From positions 1-24,449 of the forward strand of contig CAZCLF010000026.1 in assembly GCA_964499485.1 (NCBI GenBank): a stretch of 24,449 nucleotides of DNA, given 5' to 3'. This document shows, piece after piece, positions 1 to 7,241 of this stretch. Every line of letters starts with the position of its first letter. Positions within the stretch are counted from its first letter, which is position 1. The notes beneath the pieces are model-generated. The model worked only from the letters and a program-made list of their open reading frames with translations. It ran no database searches and was not told the origin of the DNA. Both the position numbers and the translations under genes were made by a program. Source of the DNA: Ga0074130 sp964499485. GTDB taxonomy: Bacteria; Pseudomonadota; Gammaproteobacteria; Burkholderiales; Rhodocyclaceae.

Positions 1-453
1 CGTCCCGGCAGCAAGGTACCAGTCCAGGTGTGGCGTGCTGGTAGCTCCCGCGACTTGAGTCTCGTGGTCGGTGAAATGCAAGTCGATGACAAGGTGGCGA
101 GTAACGCCAAGCGCCAAGGACGTGCTCCGGCAGCAGCAAATCGCCTTGGCTTGGTCTTGCGCGAACTCACCCCAGAGCAACGGCGTAATCTGGGCATCAC
201 CGGCGGCTTGCTCGTGGATGATGTGCGGAATGGCGGCGCACGTACCGATCTGCGCCCGGGTGACCTGATCCGCGCCATCGTTTTGAAGGGTGTGCAGACC
301 GAACTGACGACAGTCGAACAGTTCAATACCCTGCTTACCAAGGTGGACCGTAATGAAAACATCACCTTGTGGGTGCGGCGTGGCGAAAATCAACTATTCG
401 TGACCATCAAGGCCGTTGCAAATAAGACGGCTGAGGGGGCGGAAGTTAATTGA
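1..453 (+). CDS. mucD: Do/DegP-family periplasmic serine protease, C-terminal part (MucD-like), 5' end outside window
   Basis: The frame is open from base 1 and ends at TGA 451–453, giving the last 150 residues. The first ~25 residues (RPGSKVPVQVWR...) look like the end of a first PDZ domain. After a short linker, a second PDZ domain spans about residues 45–145, with LGLVLREL, GGLLVDDV and the LRPGDLIRAI carboxylate-loop region. The trypsin-like domain with its His-Asp-Ser triad would lie upstream of the window. In this family, PDZ2 helps assemble the protease and sense misfolded envelope proteins. The position directly upstream of a glutaredoxin gene and lepA matches the mucD–lepA order known in Pseudomonas and many betaproteobacteria. 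I infer a MucD/DegQ-type enzyme; without the protease domain I cannot separate MucD from other Do proteases by sequence alone. Confidence 0.85.
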   Translation, partial: RPGSKVPVQVWRAGSSRDLSLVVGEMQVDDKVASNAKRQGRAPAAANRLGLVLRELTPEQRRNLGITGGLLVDDVRNGGARTDLRPGDLIRAIVLKGVQTELTTVEQFNTLLTKVDRNENITLWVRRGENQLFVTIKAVANKTAEGAEVN

Positions 454-455
454 CC

Positions 456-725
456 ATGCCGGTACTTACCCTGTACTGGCGCGAGTATTGCCACTTATGC
501 CATGACATGCTGGCGCAGTTGCAGGTGTTGCGTGAAGCGTTGGGCGGTACATCGGTTTTCGACATCGAGATCCTCGATGTCGATGCCGACCCGGCGCTTG
601 AGGCGAAATACGATGAGCTGGTACCTGTGTTGACCACGGGGCGCACATCGACAGGTGAGCGGGAGCTCTGCCACTACTTCCTCAAGCCCGAGGCGGTACG
701 TGCTTATCTGGCCGAAATCCGCTAG
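456..725 (+). CDS. Glutaredoxin-family (DUF836-like) small thiol protein
   Basis: An 89-residue protein with a thioredoxin-fold pattern. It opens with a beta strand (PVLTLYWREYC), followed by the redox motif Cys12-His-Leu-Cys15, a helix, a second strand (FDIEILDVDADP), and Val-Pro57-Val, the expected cis-proline site. The length and pattern match the glutaredoxin-like family often found before lepA. I chose ATG 456; an in-frame TTG at 450 would add two residues and overlap the mucD stop. Either start leaves it nearly contiguous with mucD, so co-transcription is likely. A role as a cytoplasmic disulfide reductase is inferred from the CxxC motif only; the substrate is unknown. A candidate promoter for lepA overlaps its last codons. 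Confidence 0.85.
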   Translation: MPVLTLYWREYCHLCHDMLAQLQVLREALGGTSVFDIEILDVDADPALEAKYDELVPVLTTGRTSTGERELCHYFLKPEAVRAYLAEIR

Positions 726-728
726 AAT
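700..728 (+). promoter_or_regulatory. Candidate promoter for the lepA operon
   Basis: The hexamer TAGAAT (723–728) differs from TATAAT by one base and overlaps the stop codon of the glutaredoxin gene. The best −35 match at a 17-base spacing (700–705, GTGCTT) is poor. It is proposed because a terminator-like hairpin at 787–813 would otherwise separate lepA from upstream transcription, and the 23 bases between that hairpin and the lepA ATG cannot hold a promoter. This is inference from position and a −10 match only. Confidence 0.3.
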
Positions 729-786
729 TCAGGGCATTCCGGCCATTTGGTCGCCCGGTACTGCCTGTCTCCGGACGCAGACCCAG

Positions 787-813
787 AAAGGTGTCGATTA
801 CGGCACCTTTTTT
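787..813 (+). terminator. Intrinsic terminator / possible attenuator hairpin in lepA leader
   Basis: The left arm AAAGGTGTCG (787–796) pairs with CGGCACCTTT (801–810), including one T·G wobble, around a four-base ATTA loop. It is followed at once by three more T (811–813), so the run of T is six long. This is a classic Rho-independent terminator. It lies 23 bases before the lepA start codon, so it either ends mucD–glutaredoxin transcription or acts as an attenuator within a lepA leader. Confidence 0.75.
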
Positions 814-836
814 GTTGGATTTTTCGCCTGCCCAGC

Positions 837-2630
837 ATGAAACACATACGCAATTTCTCCATCATCGCCCACATCGACCACGGTAAGTCCACGTTGGCGG
901 ATCGAATCATCCAGCGCTGTGGCGGCCTGTCTGATCGCGAGATGGAAGCTCAGGTGCTTGACTCCATGGATTTGGAGAAAGAGCGCGGCATCACCATCAA
1001 GGCCCAGACCGCTGCCCTCAGCTACAAGGCGCGCGACGGCCAGATTTACAACCTCAATCTGATTGACACCCCGGGTCACGTCGACTTTTCCTACGAGGTG
1101 TCGCGCAGCCTGTCAGCGTGTGAAGGCGCATTGTTGGTCGTTGATGCCTCGCAAGGCGTCGAGGCCCAGACCGTAGCTAATTGCTATACCGCCCTCGATC
1201 TCGGCGTAGAGGTTGTGCCGGTCCTGAATAAGATGGACCTGCCATCGGCTGACCCAGACAACGCCCGTCAAGAAATTGAAGAGGTCATTGGCATTGACGC
1301 CACAGACGCTGTGCCGTGTTCCGCCAAAACTGGCTTGGGCATTGATGACATTCTCGAAGCAGTGATTGCACGAATTCCTGCTCCTGAGGGTGATCCGGAT
1401 GCCCCCTTACAGGCGCTGATCATCGACTCGTGGTTTGATAACTATGTTGGCGTCATCATGCTGGTGCGTGTCAAGCAAGGCACGCTCAAGGCCAAGGAGC
1501 GAATCCGCCTGATGGCTTCCGGTGCAACCTATCTGTGCGAGCAGGTGGGCGTGTTCTCGCCCAAGTCTGTTCAGCGTCCGCAGATTTCTGCAGGGGAGGT
1601 GGGCTTCATCATCTCCGGTATCAAGGAACTGAAGGCCGCCAAGGTGGGTGATACCGTCACAACGGTTGATAAGGCTGCTGCTGAGCCGCTGCCAGGCTTC
1701 AAGGAAATCAAGTCGCAGGTGTTTGCTGGTTTGTATCCGGTTGAATCGAATCAGTACGAGAACCTACGCGACTCGTTGGAAAAATTGCAGCTCAACGATG
1801 CGTCATTGCAGTACGAGCCCGAAGTGTCGCAGGCGCTCGGTTTCGGCTTCCGTTGCGGATTCCTTGGGCTGTTGCACATGGAAATTGTGCAGGAACGCTT
1901 AGAGCGCGAGTTCGACATGGACCTCATCACGACCGCACCGACGGTGGTGTATGAGGTGGTGATGCGCGATGGCGAGGTGATTCAGGTTGAGAATCCCTCC
2001 AAGCTGCCTGAGGTGCAGAAGATGGAGGAGATTCGCGAGCCCATCATCACCTCAACGATTTTCGTGCCACAGGACTATCTCGGATCGGTGATTACGCTGT
2101 GCGAGTCGAAGCGCGGTAATCAGGTCAATCTCGCCTATCACGGCCGTCAGGTGCAAGTGACCTATGAGATGCCGATGGCCGAAGTGGTGATGGACTTCTT
2201 CGATAAGCTGAAGTCGGTGTCTCGTGGCTACGCTTCGCTGGACTACGAGTTCAAGGAATATCGTGCTGCCGATGTGGTCAAGCTGGATGTGCTGATCAAC
2301 GGTGACAAGGTTGATGCACTTGCGCTGATCGTACACCGCGCCAACGCACCGTATCGTGGCCGCGAACTCGCCGCCAAGATGCGCGAACTCATCCCACGGC
2401 AGATGTACGATGTGGCGATTCAGGCGGCTATTGGCTCAACCATCGTGGCCCGCGAAAACGTCAAGGCTATGCGCAAGGACGTGCTGGCAAAGTGTTATGG
2501 CGGTGATATCAGCCGAAAGAAAAAGCTGCTTGAAAAGCAAAAGGCCGGTAAGAAGCGTATGAAGCAGGTTGGCCGCGTTGAGATTCCGCAGGATGCCTTC
2601 TTGGCGGTACTGCGCGTAGGGGATAAATAA
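837..2630 (+). CDS. lepA: Elongation factor 4 (LepA), ribosomal back-translocase GTPase
   Basis: A 597-residue translation GTPase, about the length of E. coli LepA (599). The P-loop is in AHIDHGKS near residue 10, switch II is DTPGHVDF, and the guanine-specificity motif is NKMD. The LepA-specific C-terminal domain is present (PYRGRELAAKMRELIPRQ, then a lysine-rich segment around ISRKKKLLEKQK). ATG 837 gives the canonical MKHIRNFSIIAHIDHGK start; the open frame continues upstream to 747, but that part matches nothing and crosses the hairpin at 787–813. No good Shine-Dalgarno sequence precedes the ATG. LepA binds the ribosome and has been linked to back-translocation and 30S biogenesis. It is the first gene of a long co-directional run; lepB starts two bases after its stop. 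Confidence 0.98.
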   Translation: MKHIRNFSIIAHIDHGKSTLADRIIQRCGGLSDREMEAQVLDSMDLEKERGITIKAQTAALSYKARDGQIYNLNLIDTPGHVDFSYEVSRSLSACEGALLVVDASQGVEAQTVANCYTALDLGVEVVPVLNKMDLPSADPDNARQEIEEVIGIDATDAVPCSAKTGLGIDDILEAVIARIPAPEGDPDAPLQALIIDSWFDNYVGVIMLVRVKQGTLKAKERIRLMASGATYLCEQVGVFSPKSVQRPQISAGEVGFIISGIKELKAAKVGDTVTTVDKAAAEPLPGFKEIKSQVFAGLYPVESNQYENLRDSLEKLQLNDASLQYEPEVSQALGFGFRCGFLGLLHMEIVQERLEREFDMDLITTAPTVVYEVVMRDGEVIQVENPSKLPEVQKMEEIREPIITSTIFVPQDYLGSVITLCESKRGNQVNLAYHGRQVQVTYEMPMAEVVMDFFDKLKSVSRGYASLDYEFKEYRAADVVKLDVLINGDKVDALALIVHRANAPYRGRELAAKMRELIPRQMYDVAIQAAIGSTIVARENVKAMRKDVLAKCYGGDISRKKKLLEKQKAGKKRMKQVGRVEIPQDAFLAVLRVGDK

Positions 2631-2632
2631 GC

Positions 2633-3421
2633 ATGAACTTTGCCTTGATTCTGCTGGTGCTGTGCCTTGCCACAGGTGTGTTGTGGGCTGCTGATCATTT
2701 CCACTTCCGCAAGCTGCGTGCGCCAGGAGACAAGGAGCCGTTGTGGGTGGAGTGGGGCGCGAGCTTCTTCCCCGTCATTGTCGCGGTGTTCTTTCTACGT
2801 TCCTTCATTGTTGAGCCATTTAAGATTCCATCCGGCTCCATGATCCCGACGCTGCTCGTCGGCGATTTCATCCTAGTCAATAAGTACACCTTCGGTATCC
2901 GTTTGCCCGTGCTAAACAAGAAGGTGGTTGAAATTAATCATCCGGAACGGGGTGATGTGATCGTGTTTCGCTACCCGCCTAATCCCTCGCTGGACTACAT
3001 CAAGCGTGTGGTGGGGGTACCCGGTGATCGCGTTGTTTACCGCAACAAGCGTTTGAGTATCAATGGTGTTGAAGTGCCAACCCAGCAAGTTGATGATTTC
3101 ATGAAAGCAGGCTTGGCCTATGTGCCACGCTATGCAGAAACGTTGGGTAAGACAGAACACCAAATCCTGATTGAACCTGAGGCGCCGCCTTATGTTCAAC
3201 CGATCGTTCGTTATCCTTATCGTAATAATTGCCAATACAATACTGACGGCGTTGTTTGTGAAGTACCGGCCGGACATTATTTCGTGATGGGCGATAACCG
3301 CGATAACTCACAGGACAGCCGTTTTTGGGGGTTCGTACCAGATGAAAATATTGTCGGGAAGGCGTTTTTTATCTGGTTCAGTTGGCCTTTTGATTTCAAG
3401 CGCTTGGGCAGTTTTCACTAG
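2633..3421 (+). CDS. lepB: Signal peptidase I (leader peptidase)
   Basis: A 262-residue inner-membrane serine protease that cleaves signal peptides from exported proteins on the periplasmic side. There are two N-terminal hydrophobic segments (about residues 2–20 and 43–58) joined by a basic cytoplasmic loop. The catalytic Ser69 is in PSGSM and the general base Lys124 in DYIKRVVGVPGD. Box E is GDNRDNSQDSRFWG (220–233). Cys200 and Cys209 lie just before box E, at about the place of the E. coli periplasmic disulfide. It is shorter than E. coli LepB (324 residues). The start ATG follows the lepA stop by two bases, so the two genes are almost certainly co-transcribed. The central part (about 3110–3260) is visibly AT-richer than its neighbours. 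Confidence 0.97.
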   Translation: MNFALILLVLCLATGVLWAADHFHFRKLRAPGDKEPLWVEWGASFFPVIVAVFFLRSFIVEPFKIPSGSMIPTLLVGDFILVNKYTFGIRLPVLNKKVVEINHPERGDVIVFRYPPNPSLDYIKRVVGVPGDRVVYRNKRLSINGVEVPTQQVDDFMKAGLAYVPRYAETLGKTEHQILIEPEAPPYVQPIVRYPYRNNCQYNTDGVVCEVPAGHYFVMGDNRDNSQDSRFWGFVPDENIVGKAFFIWFSWPFDFKRLGSFH

Positions 3422-3432
3422 AGGGGACAGGC

Positions 3433-3807
3433 ATGAGCAAGGCAGGTTACAAACAGCAACATGGGATGGCAATCTCTAAACTGCTATTGGTTTGTGTGCT
3501 GGTGGGTGCAGTTGCTTTGCTTGGGCTGAAGCTGACGCCTGAGTACATTGAATACTTCAAGATCCAGAACATCGTCAAAGTTGTCGCTGCTGAAGTGAAT
3601 ACCAAGCCGGATGCCACCGTTGCAGATGTTCGAGTTGGTTTCGAACGTCGCGCTGAGATCGATCACATCAAGGGGCTGACCAGTGCGGATCTGGATGTCA
3701 CCAAAGAAGGCAATCAGATCGTAGTCGGGTTTGCCTATGAGCGAAAAGTCCATTTGATCAAGAACATCAGCGTCCTGATCGAGTTCGAGGGGAGCTCGGC
3801 CAAGTAA
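3433..3807 (+). CDS. DUF4845 single-pass membrane protein
   Basis: A 124-residue protein of the DUF4845 family, which commonly lies between lepB and rnc in beta/gammaproteobacteria. A short N-terminal leader (MSKAGYKQQHG) is followed by a hydrophobic segment (about residues 13–33) and then TPEYIEYFKIQNIV, the conserved part of the family. The rest is a small soluble alpha/beta region, probably periplasmic. A good Shine-Dalgarno sequence (GAGGGGAC) precedes the ATG. The stop overlaps the rnc start as TAATG. The leader plus Gly11-Met12 and hydrophobic stretch resembles a type IV prepilin N-terminus, but the +5 residue is Lys, not Glu. Function is unknown; I infer only that it is membrane-anchored and co-expressed with LepB and RNase III. 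Confidence 0.85.
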   Translation: MSKAGYKQQHGMAISKLLLVCVLVGAVALLGLKLTPEYIEYFKIQNIVKVVAAEVNTKPDATVADVRVGFERRAEIDHIKGLTSADLDVTKEGNQIVVGFAYERKVHLIKNISVLIEFEGSSAK

Positions 3808-4490
3808 TGCAACTGCAACTCCACCTGCTTGAGCGCGCACTGAGCTACAAGTTCAATGAGCGTAGCTTGTTACAGCAGGCCGTGACCCATCGCAGTTATG
3901 GCACTCCGCATTACGAACGCTTGGAGTTTCTCGGCGACAGCATGCTTAACTGTGTCATCGCAGCGCAGTTATATGCGCGTTTTCCAAGTCTAAGAGAAGG
4001 CGATCTATCACGTCTGCGTGCCAATCTGGTACGCCAGGATACCTTGCATCAGGTTGCGGACCGCTTGCATCTGGGCGACTACCTGCGGCTTGGTGAAGGT
4101 GAGCTCAAGAGTGGAGGTTTTCGCCGTCCTTCGATTCTTGCCGATGCCTTTGAAGCCACCCTTGGTGCCATCTTTCTGGATGGCGGTTTCGCAGAGGTAG
4201 AAAGAGTCATTGTCGGGCAGTACACCCAGTTGTTCGAGGGGATTGATCCACGTAATACTGGCAAAGACCCTAAAACCGTATTACAGGAGATTCTGCAAGG
4301 GAAGCATCTAGGCTTGCCTGTGTATGTGCTGACCTCGACCCATGGCGAGGCGCACGCGCAGAAGTTTGAAGTTGAATGCAATGTCGCTGATCTTAAGGTT
4401 CGCTCGACCGGGAGTGGCAGTAGCCGCCGCGCCGCTGAGCAAGAAGCCGCACAGGCCGCCATTGCGCTGATTCAGGGTAAGCCGGCATGA
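3807..4490 (+). CDS. rnc: Ribonuclease III
   Basis: A 227-residue double-stranded-RNA endonuclease that processes rRNA precursors and regulates mRNAs. The signature helix ERLEFLGDS (residues 37–45) supplies Glu37/Glu40 and Asp44, and LADAFEATLGA supplies Asp113 and Glu116. All four metal-binding acidic positions known from E. coli RNase III are thus present. A C-terminal double-stranded-RNA-binding domain runs from about residue 153 (DPKTVLQEILQ) to the end, with the basic GSGSSRRAAEQEAA helix. Length is normal for the family (E. coli 226). The start overlaps the preceding stop by one base and the end overlaps era by four, so translation is probably coupled. No obvious RNase III autoregulatory stem precedes it here. 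Confidence 0.98.
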   Translation: MQLQLHLLERALSYKFNERSLLQQAVTHRSYGTPHYERLEFLGDSMLNCVIAAQLYARFPSLREGDLSRLRANLVRQDTLHQVADRLHLGDYLRLGEGELKSGGFRRPSILADAFEATLGAIFLDGGFAEVERVIVGQYTQLFEGIDPRNTGKDPKTVLQEILQGKHLGLPVYVLTSTHGEAHAQKFEVECNVADLKVRSTGSGSSRRAAEQEAAQAAIALIQGKPA

Positions 4491-5377
4491 GCGAGACCGC
4501 ATTTCACACTGGCTTTATTGCCGTCATTGGTCGCCCGAACGTGGGCAAGTCGACACTGACCAATCATCTGGTTGGTGCCAAGATTAGTATTACCTCCAAG
4601 AAAGCACAAACTACGCGCCACCGTATTACCGGTGTTTTTTCGGATGAGGAAAGCCAATTCATCTTTGTCGATACACCCGGTTTTCAGAACAAGCATAAGA
4701 ATGCGCTGAACCGTCTGATGAACCGCAGTGTGACCCAGACACTCGCAGATGTTGATGTGATCTATCTGGTGATCGAGGCAGGGCGCTTTGGTGGTGGCGA
4801 GCGAGAGCTGGTCAAACTGCTGCCGGAAGGCGTGCCTGTGATTCTGGTCATGAACAAAATTGACCGCTTGGCTGACAAAGGCCAGCTCCTGCCTTTCCTC
4901 GCACAGGTTAATCAGGAGTATGCGTTTGCCGAGCTCATCCCCATCAGTGCAGAGCGCAGCCTCGGCTTACGTGAGCTGTTGGCTGCAACACGCAAATATT
5001 TGCCGGAAGCGCCACCCGTATTTGATCCTGACGATATTACGGACCGCTCGGAACGCTTTCTGGCCGCAGAAATTTTGCGCGAAAAACTATTCCGCAGTCT
5101 GGGTGAAGAATTGCCTTACGGCATGGCCGTCGAGATTGAGAAGTTTGAGCAGGAAGGCGAGCTGCGTCGTATTCATGCAGCCGTGATCGTCGACAAGGAA
5201 GCTCACAAAGCCATGGTCATTGGCAAAGGTGGCGACAAGCTCAAGCGCATGTCTACCGATGCCCGCAAGGATATGGAGCGCCTGTTCGGCGGCAAGATCT
5301 GGCTGGAAACTTGGGTCAAGGTCAAGAGCGGCTGGGCGGATGACGAACGCGCACTCAAGACGCTCGGTTACGAGTAA
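4487..5377 (+). CDS. era: GTPase Era, 16S rRNA 3'-end/30S assembly factor
   Basis: A 296-residue Ras-like GTPase with a KH RNA-binding domain. Motifs: G1 GRPNVGKST (15–23), G3 DTPG (62–65), G4 NKID (123–126). The KH domain has the GKGG loop at 246–249 within VIGKGGDKLK. Length is close to E. coli Era (301). Era binds near the 3' end of 16S rRNA and couples its maturation to 30S assembly; the neighbouring RNase III cuts the same precursor, and the ATGA overlap with rnc would keep their synthesis linked. The stop is followed six bases later by recO. Confidence 0.98.
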   Translation: MSETAFHTGFIAVIGRPNVGKSTLTNHLVGAKISITSKKAQTTRHRITGVFSDEESQFIFVDTPGFQNKHKNALNRLMNRSVTQTLADVDVIYLVIEAGRFGGGERELVKLLPEGVPVILVMNKIDRLADKGQLLPFLAQVNQEYAFAELIPISAERSLGLRELLAATRKYLPEAPPVFDPDDITDRSERFLAAEILREKLFRSLGEELPYGMAVEIEKFEQEGELRRIHAAVIVDKEAHKAMVIGKGGDKLKRMSTDARKDMERLFGGKIWLETWVKVKSGWADDERALKTLGYE

Positions 5378-5383
5378 TCGCGC

Positions 5384-6103
5384 ATGAGCGGCAAGCAGCG
5401 CGTCGATGGGCAGGAGGCGTATCTGCTGCATGCCTATCCGTATAGTGAAACCAGCCTAATCCTCGATGTGTTCGCGCGTGATTACGGTCGTCTGGCCTTG
5501 CTTGCACGCGGCGCGCGGCGTCCGCGTTCTGCATTGCGCGGTGTACTGATTGGATTTCAGCCACTCGAGCTGGGCTGGTTTGGTGCAGGAGAGGTTAAGA
5601 CACTCGCCAAGGCAGAGTGGCTAGGTGGCGTGCCCTTGCTGCAAGGCCGTTGCCTGATGCTGGGCTACTACCTTAACGAATTGTTGCTCAAGCTACTTCC
5701 ACGTGAAGATGCTCATCCTGTGCTGTTTGCAGCGTATGCACAGGCACTCGATGCACTTGCGCGGGGTGCCAGTGATGCGCCTGAACTGCGGCGTTTTGAG
5801 AAAACCTTGCTCAAAGAGTTGGGCTACGGGCTGACCCTTGATGAAGATGCCAATGACGGTTCCCCCGTTGAGGCTGGGCGTGATTATCTTTATTTAGTCG
5901 AGCGCGGTCCGGTGCCCGCCAACGGTCGCGAGGGCGTTGCCCTTATTCGAGGTAAAACCTTGCTCGATCTGGCTGCAGACGATTACAGTGATCCGCGCAC
6001 CTTGGTTGAAAGCAAGATGTTGATGCGACAATTATTCAATCATTATCTGGGCGGGCAGATGCTGCAATCGCGGCGTGTTTTCGTCGAACTACAGGAACTG
6101 TGA
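5384..6103 (+). CDS. recO: DNA repair protein RecO
   Basis: A 239-residue RecO, matching the family's usual length (E. coli 242). It has an N-terminal OB-fold region (about residues 8–80: EAYLLHAYPYSETSLILDVFARDYGRLALLARGARR) and a helical C-terminal region. The family works with RecR (and RecF) to replace SSB by RecA on gapped single-stranded DNA. I see no CxxC zinc motif in the C-terminal half, as in other proteobacterial RecO proteins. The start ATG 5384 is six bases after the era stop, and the TGA stop shares a base with the pdxJ ATG (TGATG). This era–recO–pdxJ order is widespread in proteobacteria. Confidence 0.95.
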   Translation: MSGKQRVDGQEAYLLHAYPYSETSLILDVFARDYGRLALLARGARRPRSALRGVLIGFQPLELGWFGAGEVKTLAKAEWLGGVPLLQGRCLMLGYYLNELLLKLLPREDAHPVLFAAYAQALDALARGASDAPELRRFEKTLLKELGYGLTLDEDANDGSPVEAGRDYLYLVERGPVPANGREGVALIRGKTLLDLAADDYSDPRTLVESKMLMRQLFNHYLGGQMLQSRRVFVELQEL

Positions 6104-6864
6104 TGCATGCCTCGGGCAAAACCGCGCTGTCGGTGAATGTGAATAAGGTTGCGCTGTTGCGCAACTCGCGCCACCTAGACATACCCAATGTCGTGCTGGC
6201 GGCGACCCGTTGTTTGGAGGCCGGGGCCAACGGTATCACCGTCCATCCGCGCCCGGATGAGCGGCATATCCGTTCGGCAGATGTGTATGCCCTGGCAGCG
6301 CTCATGCAAGCGTGGCCGCAGGCGGAGTTCAATATTGAGGGTAATCCCTTTCACAACCTGATGGACTTTGTGCGCACAGTTCGCCCGCATCAATGCACAT
6401 TTGTGCCAGATAGCGAAGGGCAGTTCACCTCCGATCATGGCTGGGATTTGTCGGCGGATGGGGAACGACTCAAGCCCTTGATTGATGAGTGTCATGCGCT
6501 AGGTGTGCGTGTCAGCCTGTTTATGGATGCTCATCCTGCAACTATCGCCCATGCCCGACAGGTTGGCGCTGATCGTGTTGAGCTCTACACAGAACCGTAC
6601 GCCGCAGCTTATGGCACCCCTGCGCAGGCCGAGCAGTTGGCACTGTTTGCCGCTGCTGCGGAAGCTGCACATGCAGCGGGGCTGGGGGTGAATGCTGGTC
6701 ATGATTTGAGTTGCGCCAATTTGACGGATTTTTTGCGTGGTGTGCCAAATGTGCTGGAAGTGTCGATTGGTCATGCTTTGATCGCAGATGCACTCGAGTT
6801 TGGCTATCGGGATACCGTGCAGCGCTTTTTGCACAGTATTGAGGCGGCAGGGCGCGGCCAGTGA
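6103..6864 (+). CDS. pdxJ: Pyridoxine 5'-phosphate synthase, divergent subfamily
   Basis: A 253-residue TIM-barrel enzyme that condenses 1-deoxyxylulose 5-phosphate with 3-amino-2-oxopropyl phosphate to make pyridoxine 5'-phosphate. Catalytic positions are kept: His48 in GITVHPRPDERHI, Glu79 in FNIEGN and His200 in NAGHDL. The sequence is not of the usual E. coli type: VNVNKVALLRNSR replaces VNIDHVATLRNAR, HPRPDERHI replaces HLREDRRHI, YTEPYA replaces HTGCYA, and LTSDHGWDL-like features appear at 109–116. From memory these are marks of the PdxJ form found in Xanthomonas and Bacteroidetes. ATG 6103 was chosen over GTG 6100 because it gives the TGATG overlap with recO; the difference is one residue. 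It overlaps acpS by four bases. Confidence 0.95.
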   Translation: MHASGKTALSVNVNKVALLRNSRHLDIPNVVLAATRCLEAGANGITVHPRPDERHIRSADVYALAALMQAWPQAEFNIEGNPFHNLMDFVRTVRPHQCTFVPDSEGQFTSDHGWDLSADGERLKPLIDECHALGVRVSLFMDAHPATIAHARQVGADRVELYTEPYAAAYGTPAQAEQLALFAAAAEAAHAAGLGVNAGHDLSCANLTDFLRGVPNVLEVSIGHALIADALEFGYRDTVQRFLHSIEAAGRGQ

Positions 6865-7241
6865 TTTACGGCATCGGTACCGATATCGTCATGATTGCGC
6901 GTATGCAATCGCTGTATGCACGTCATGGGGAGCGCGCACTGAATAAGCTCCTCGCCCCAGAGGAAATTCCTTTGTGCCTGAAGGCGGCAGATCCCGCTCG
7001 CTATTTGGCCAAGCGGTTTGCGGCCAAGGAGGCATTGGGCAAGGCACTCGGGACAGGGGTTCGCGCCCCCGCCTTGTTGACCGCAATTGCGGTTGTAAAT
7101 GATCCATTAGGGAAGCCGCTTTTCCGCTTTTCTGACACATTGACTGAATATATCAATGCACGGCGCTTGATCGCCCATCTATCCATCAGCGATGAGCGGG
7201 ACACTGCCCTCGCATTTGTTGTTCTGGAAACACACGCATGA
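6861..7241 (+). CDS. acpS: Holo-[acyl-carrier-protein] synthase
   Basis: A 126-residue 4'-phosphopantetheinyl transferase that converts apo-ACP to holo-ACP for fatty acid synthesis. The family signature is complete: IYGIGTDIV with metal-binding Asp8, and KRFAAKEALGKALGTG (51–66) with Glu57. The length equals that of E. coli AcpS. The start is GTG 6861, overlapping the pdxJ stop as GTGA; it gives the expected MIYGIGTD N-terminus and no better start exists. The ATGA overlap with nagZ continues the coupled run. Association with pdxJ is the standard proteobacterial arrangement. Confidence 0.97.
   Translation: MIYGIGTDIVMIARMQSLYARHGERALNKLLAPEEIPLCLKAADPARYLAKRFAAKEALGKALGTGVRAPALLTAIAVVNDPLGKPLFRFSDTLTEYINARRLIAHLSISDERDTALAFVVLETHA

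Noticed and set aside
747..836. N-terminal extension of the lepA frame upstream of ATG 837.
   Set aside because: It has no family similarity and runs through the terminator hairpin; the canonical LepA N-terminus starts at 837.
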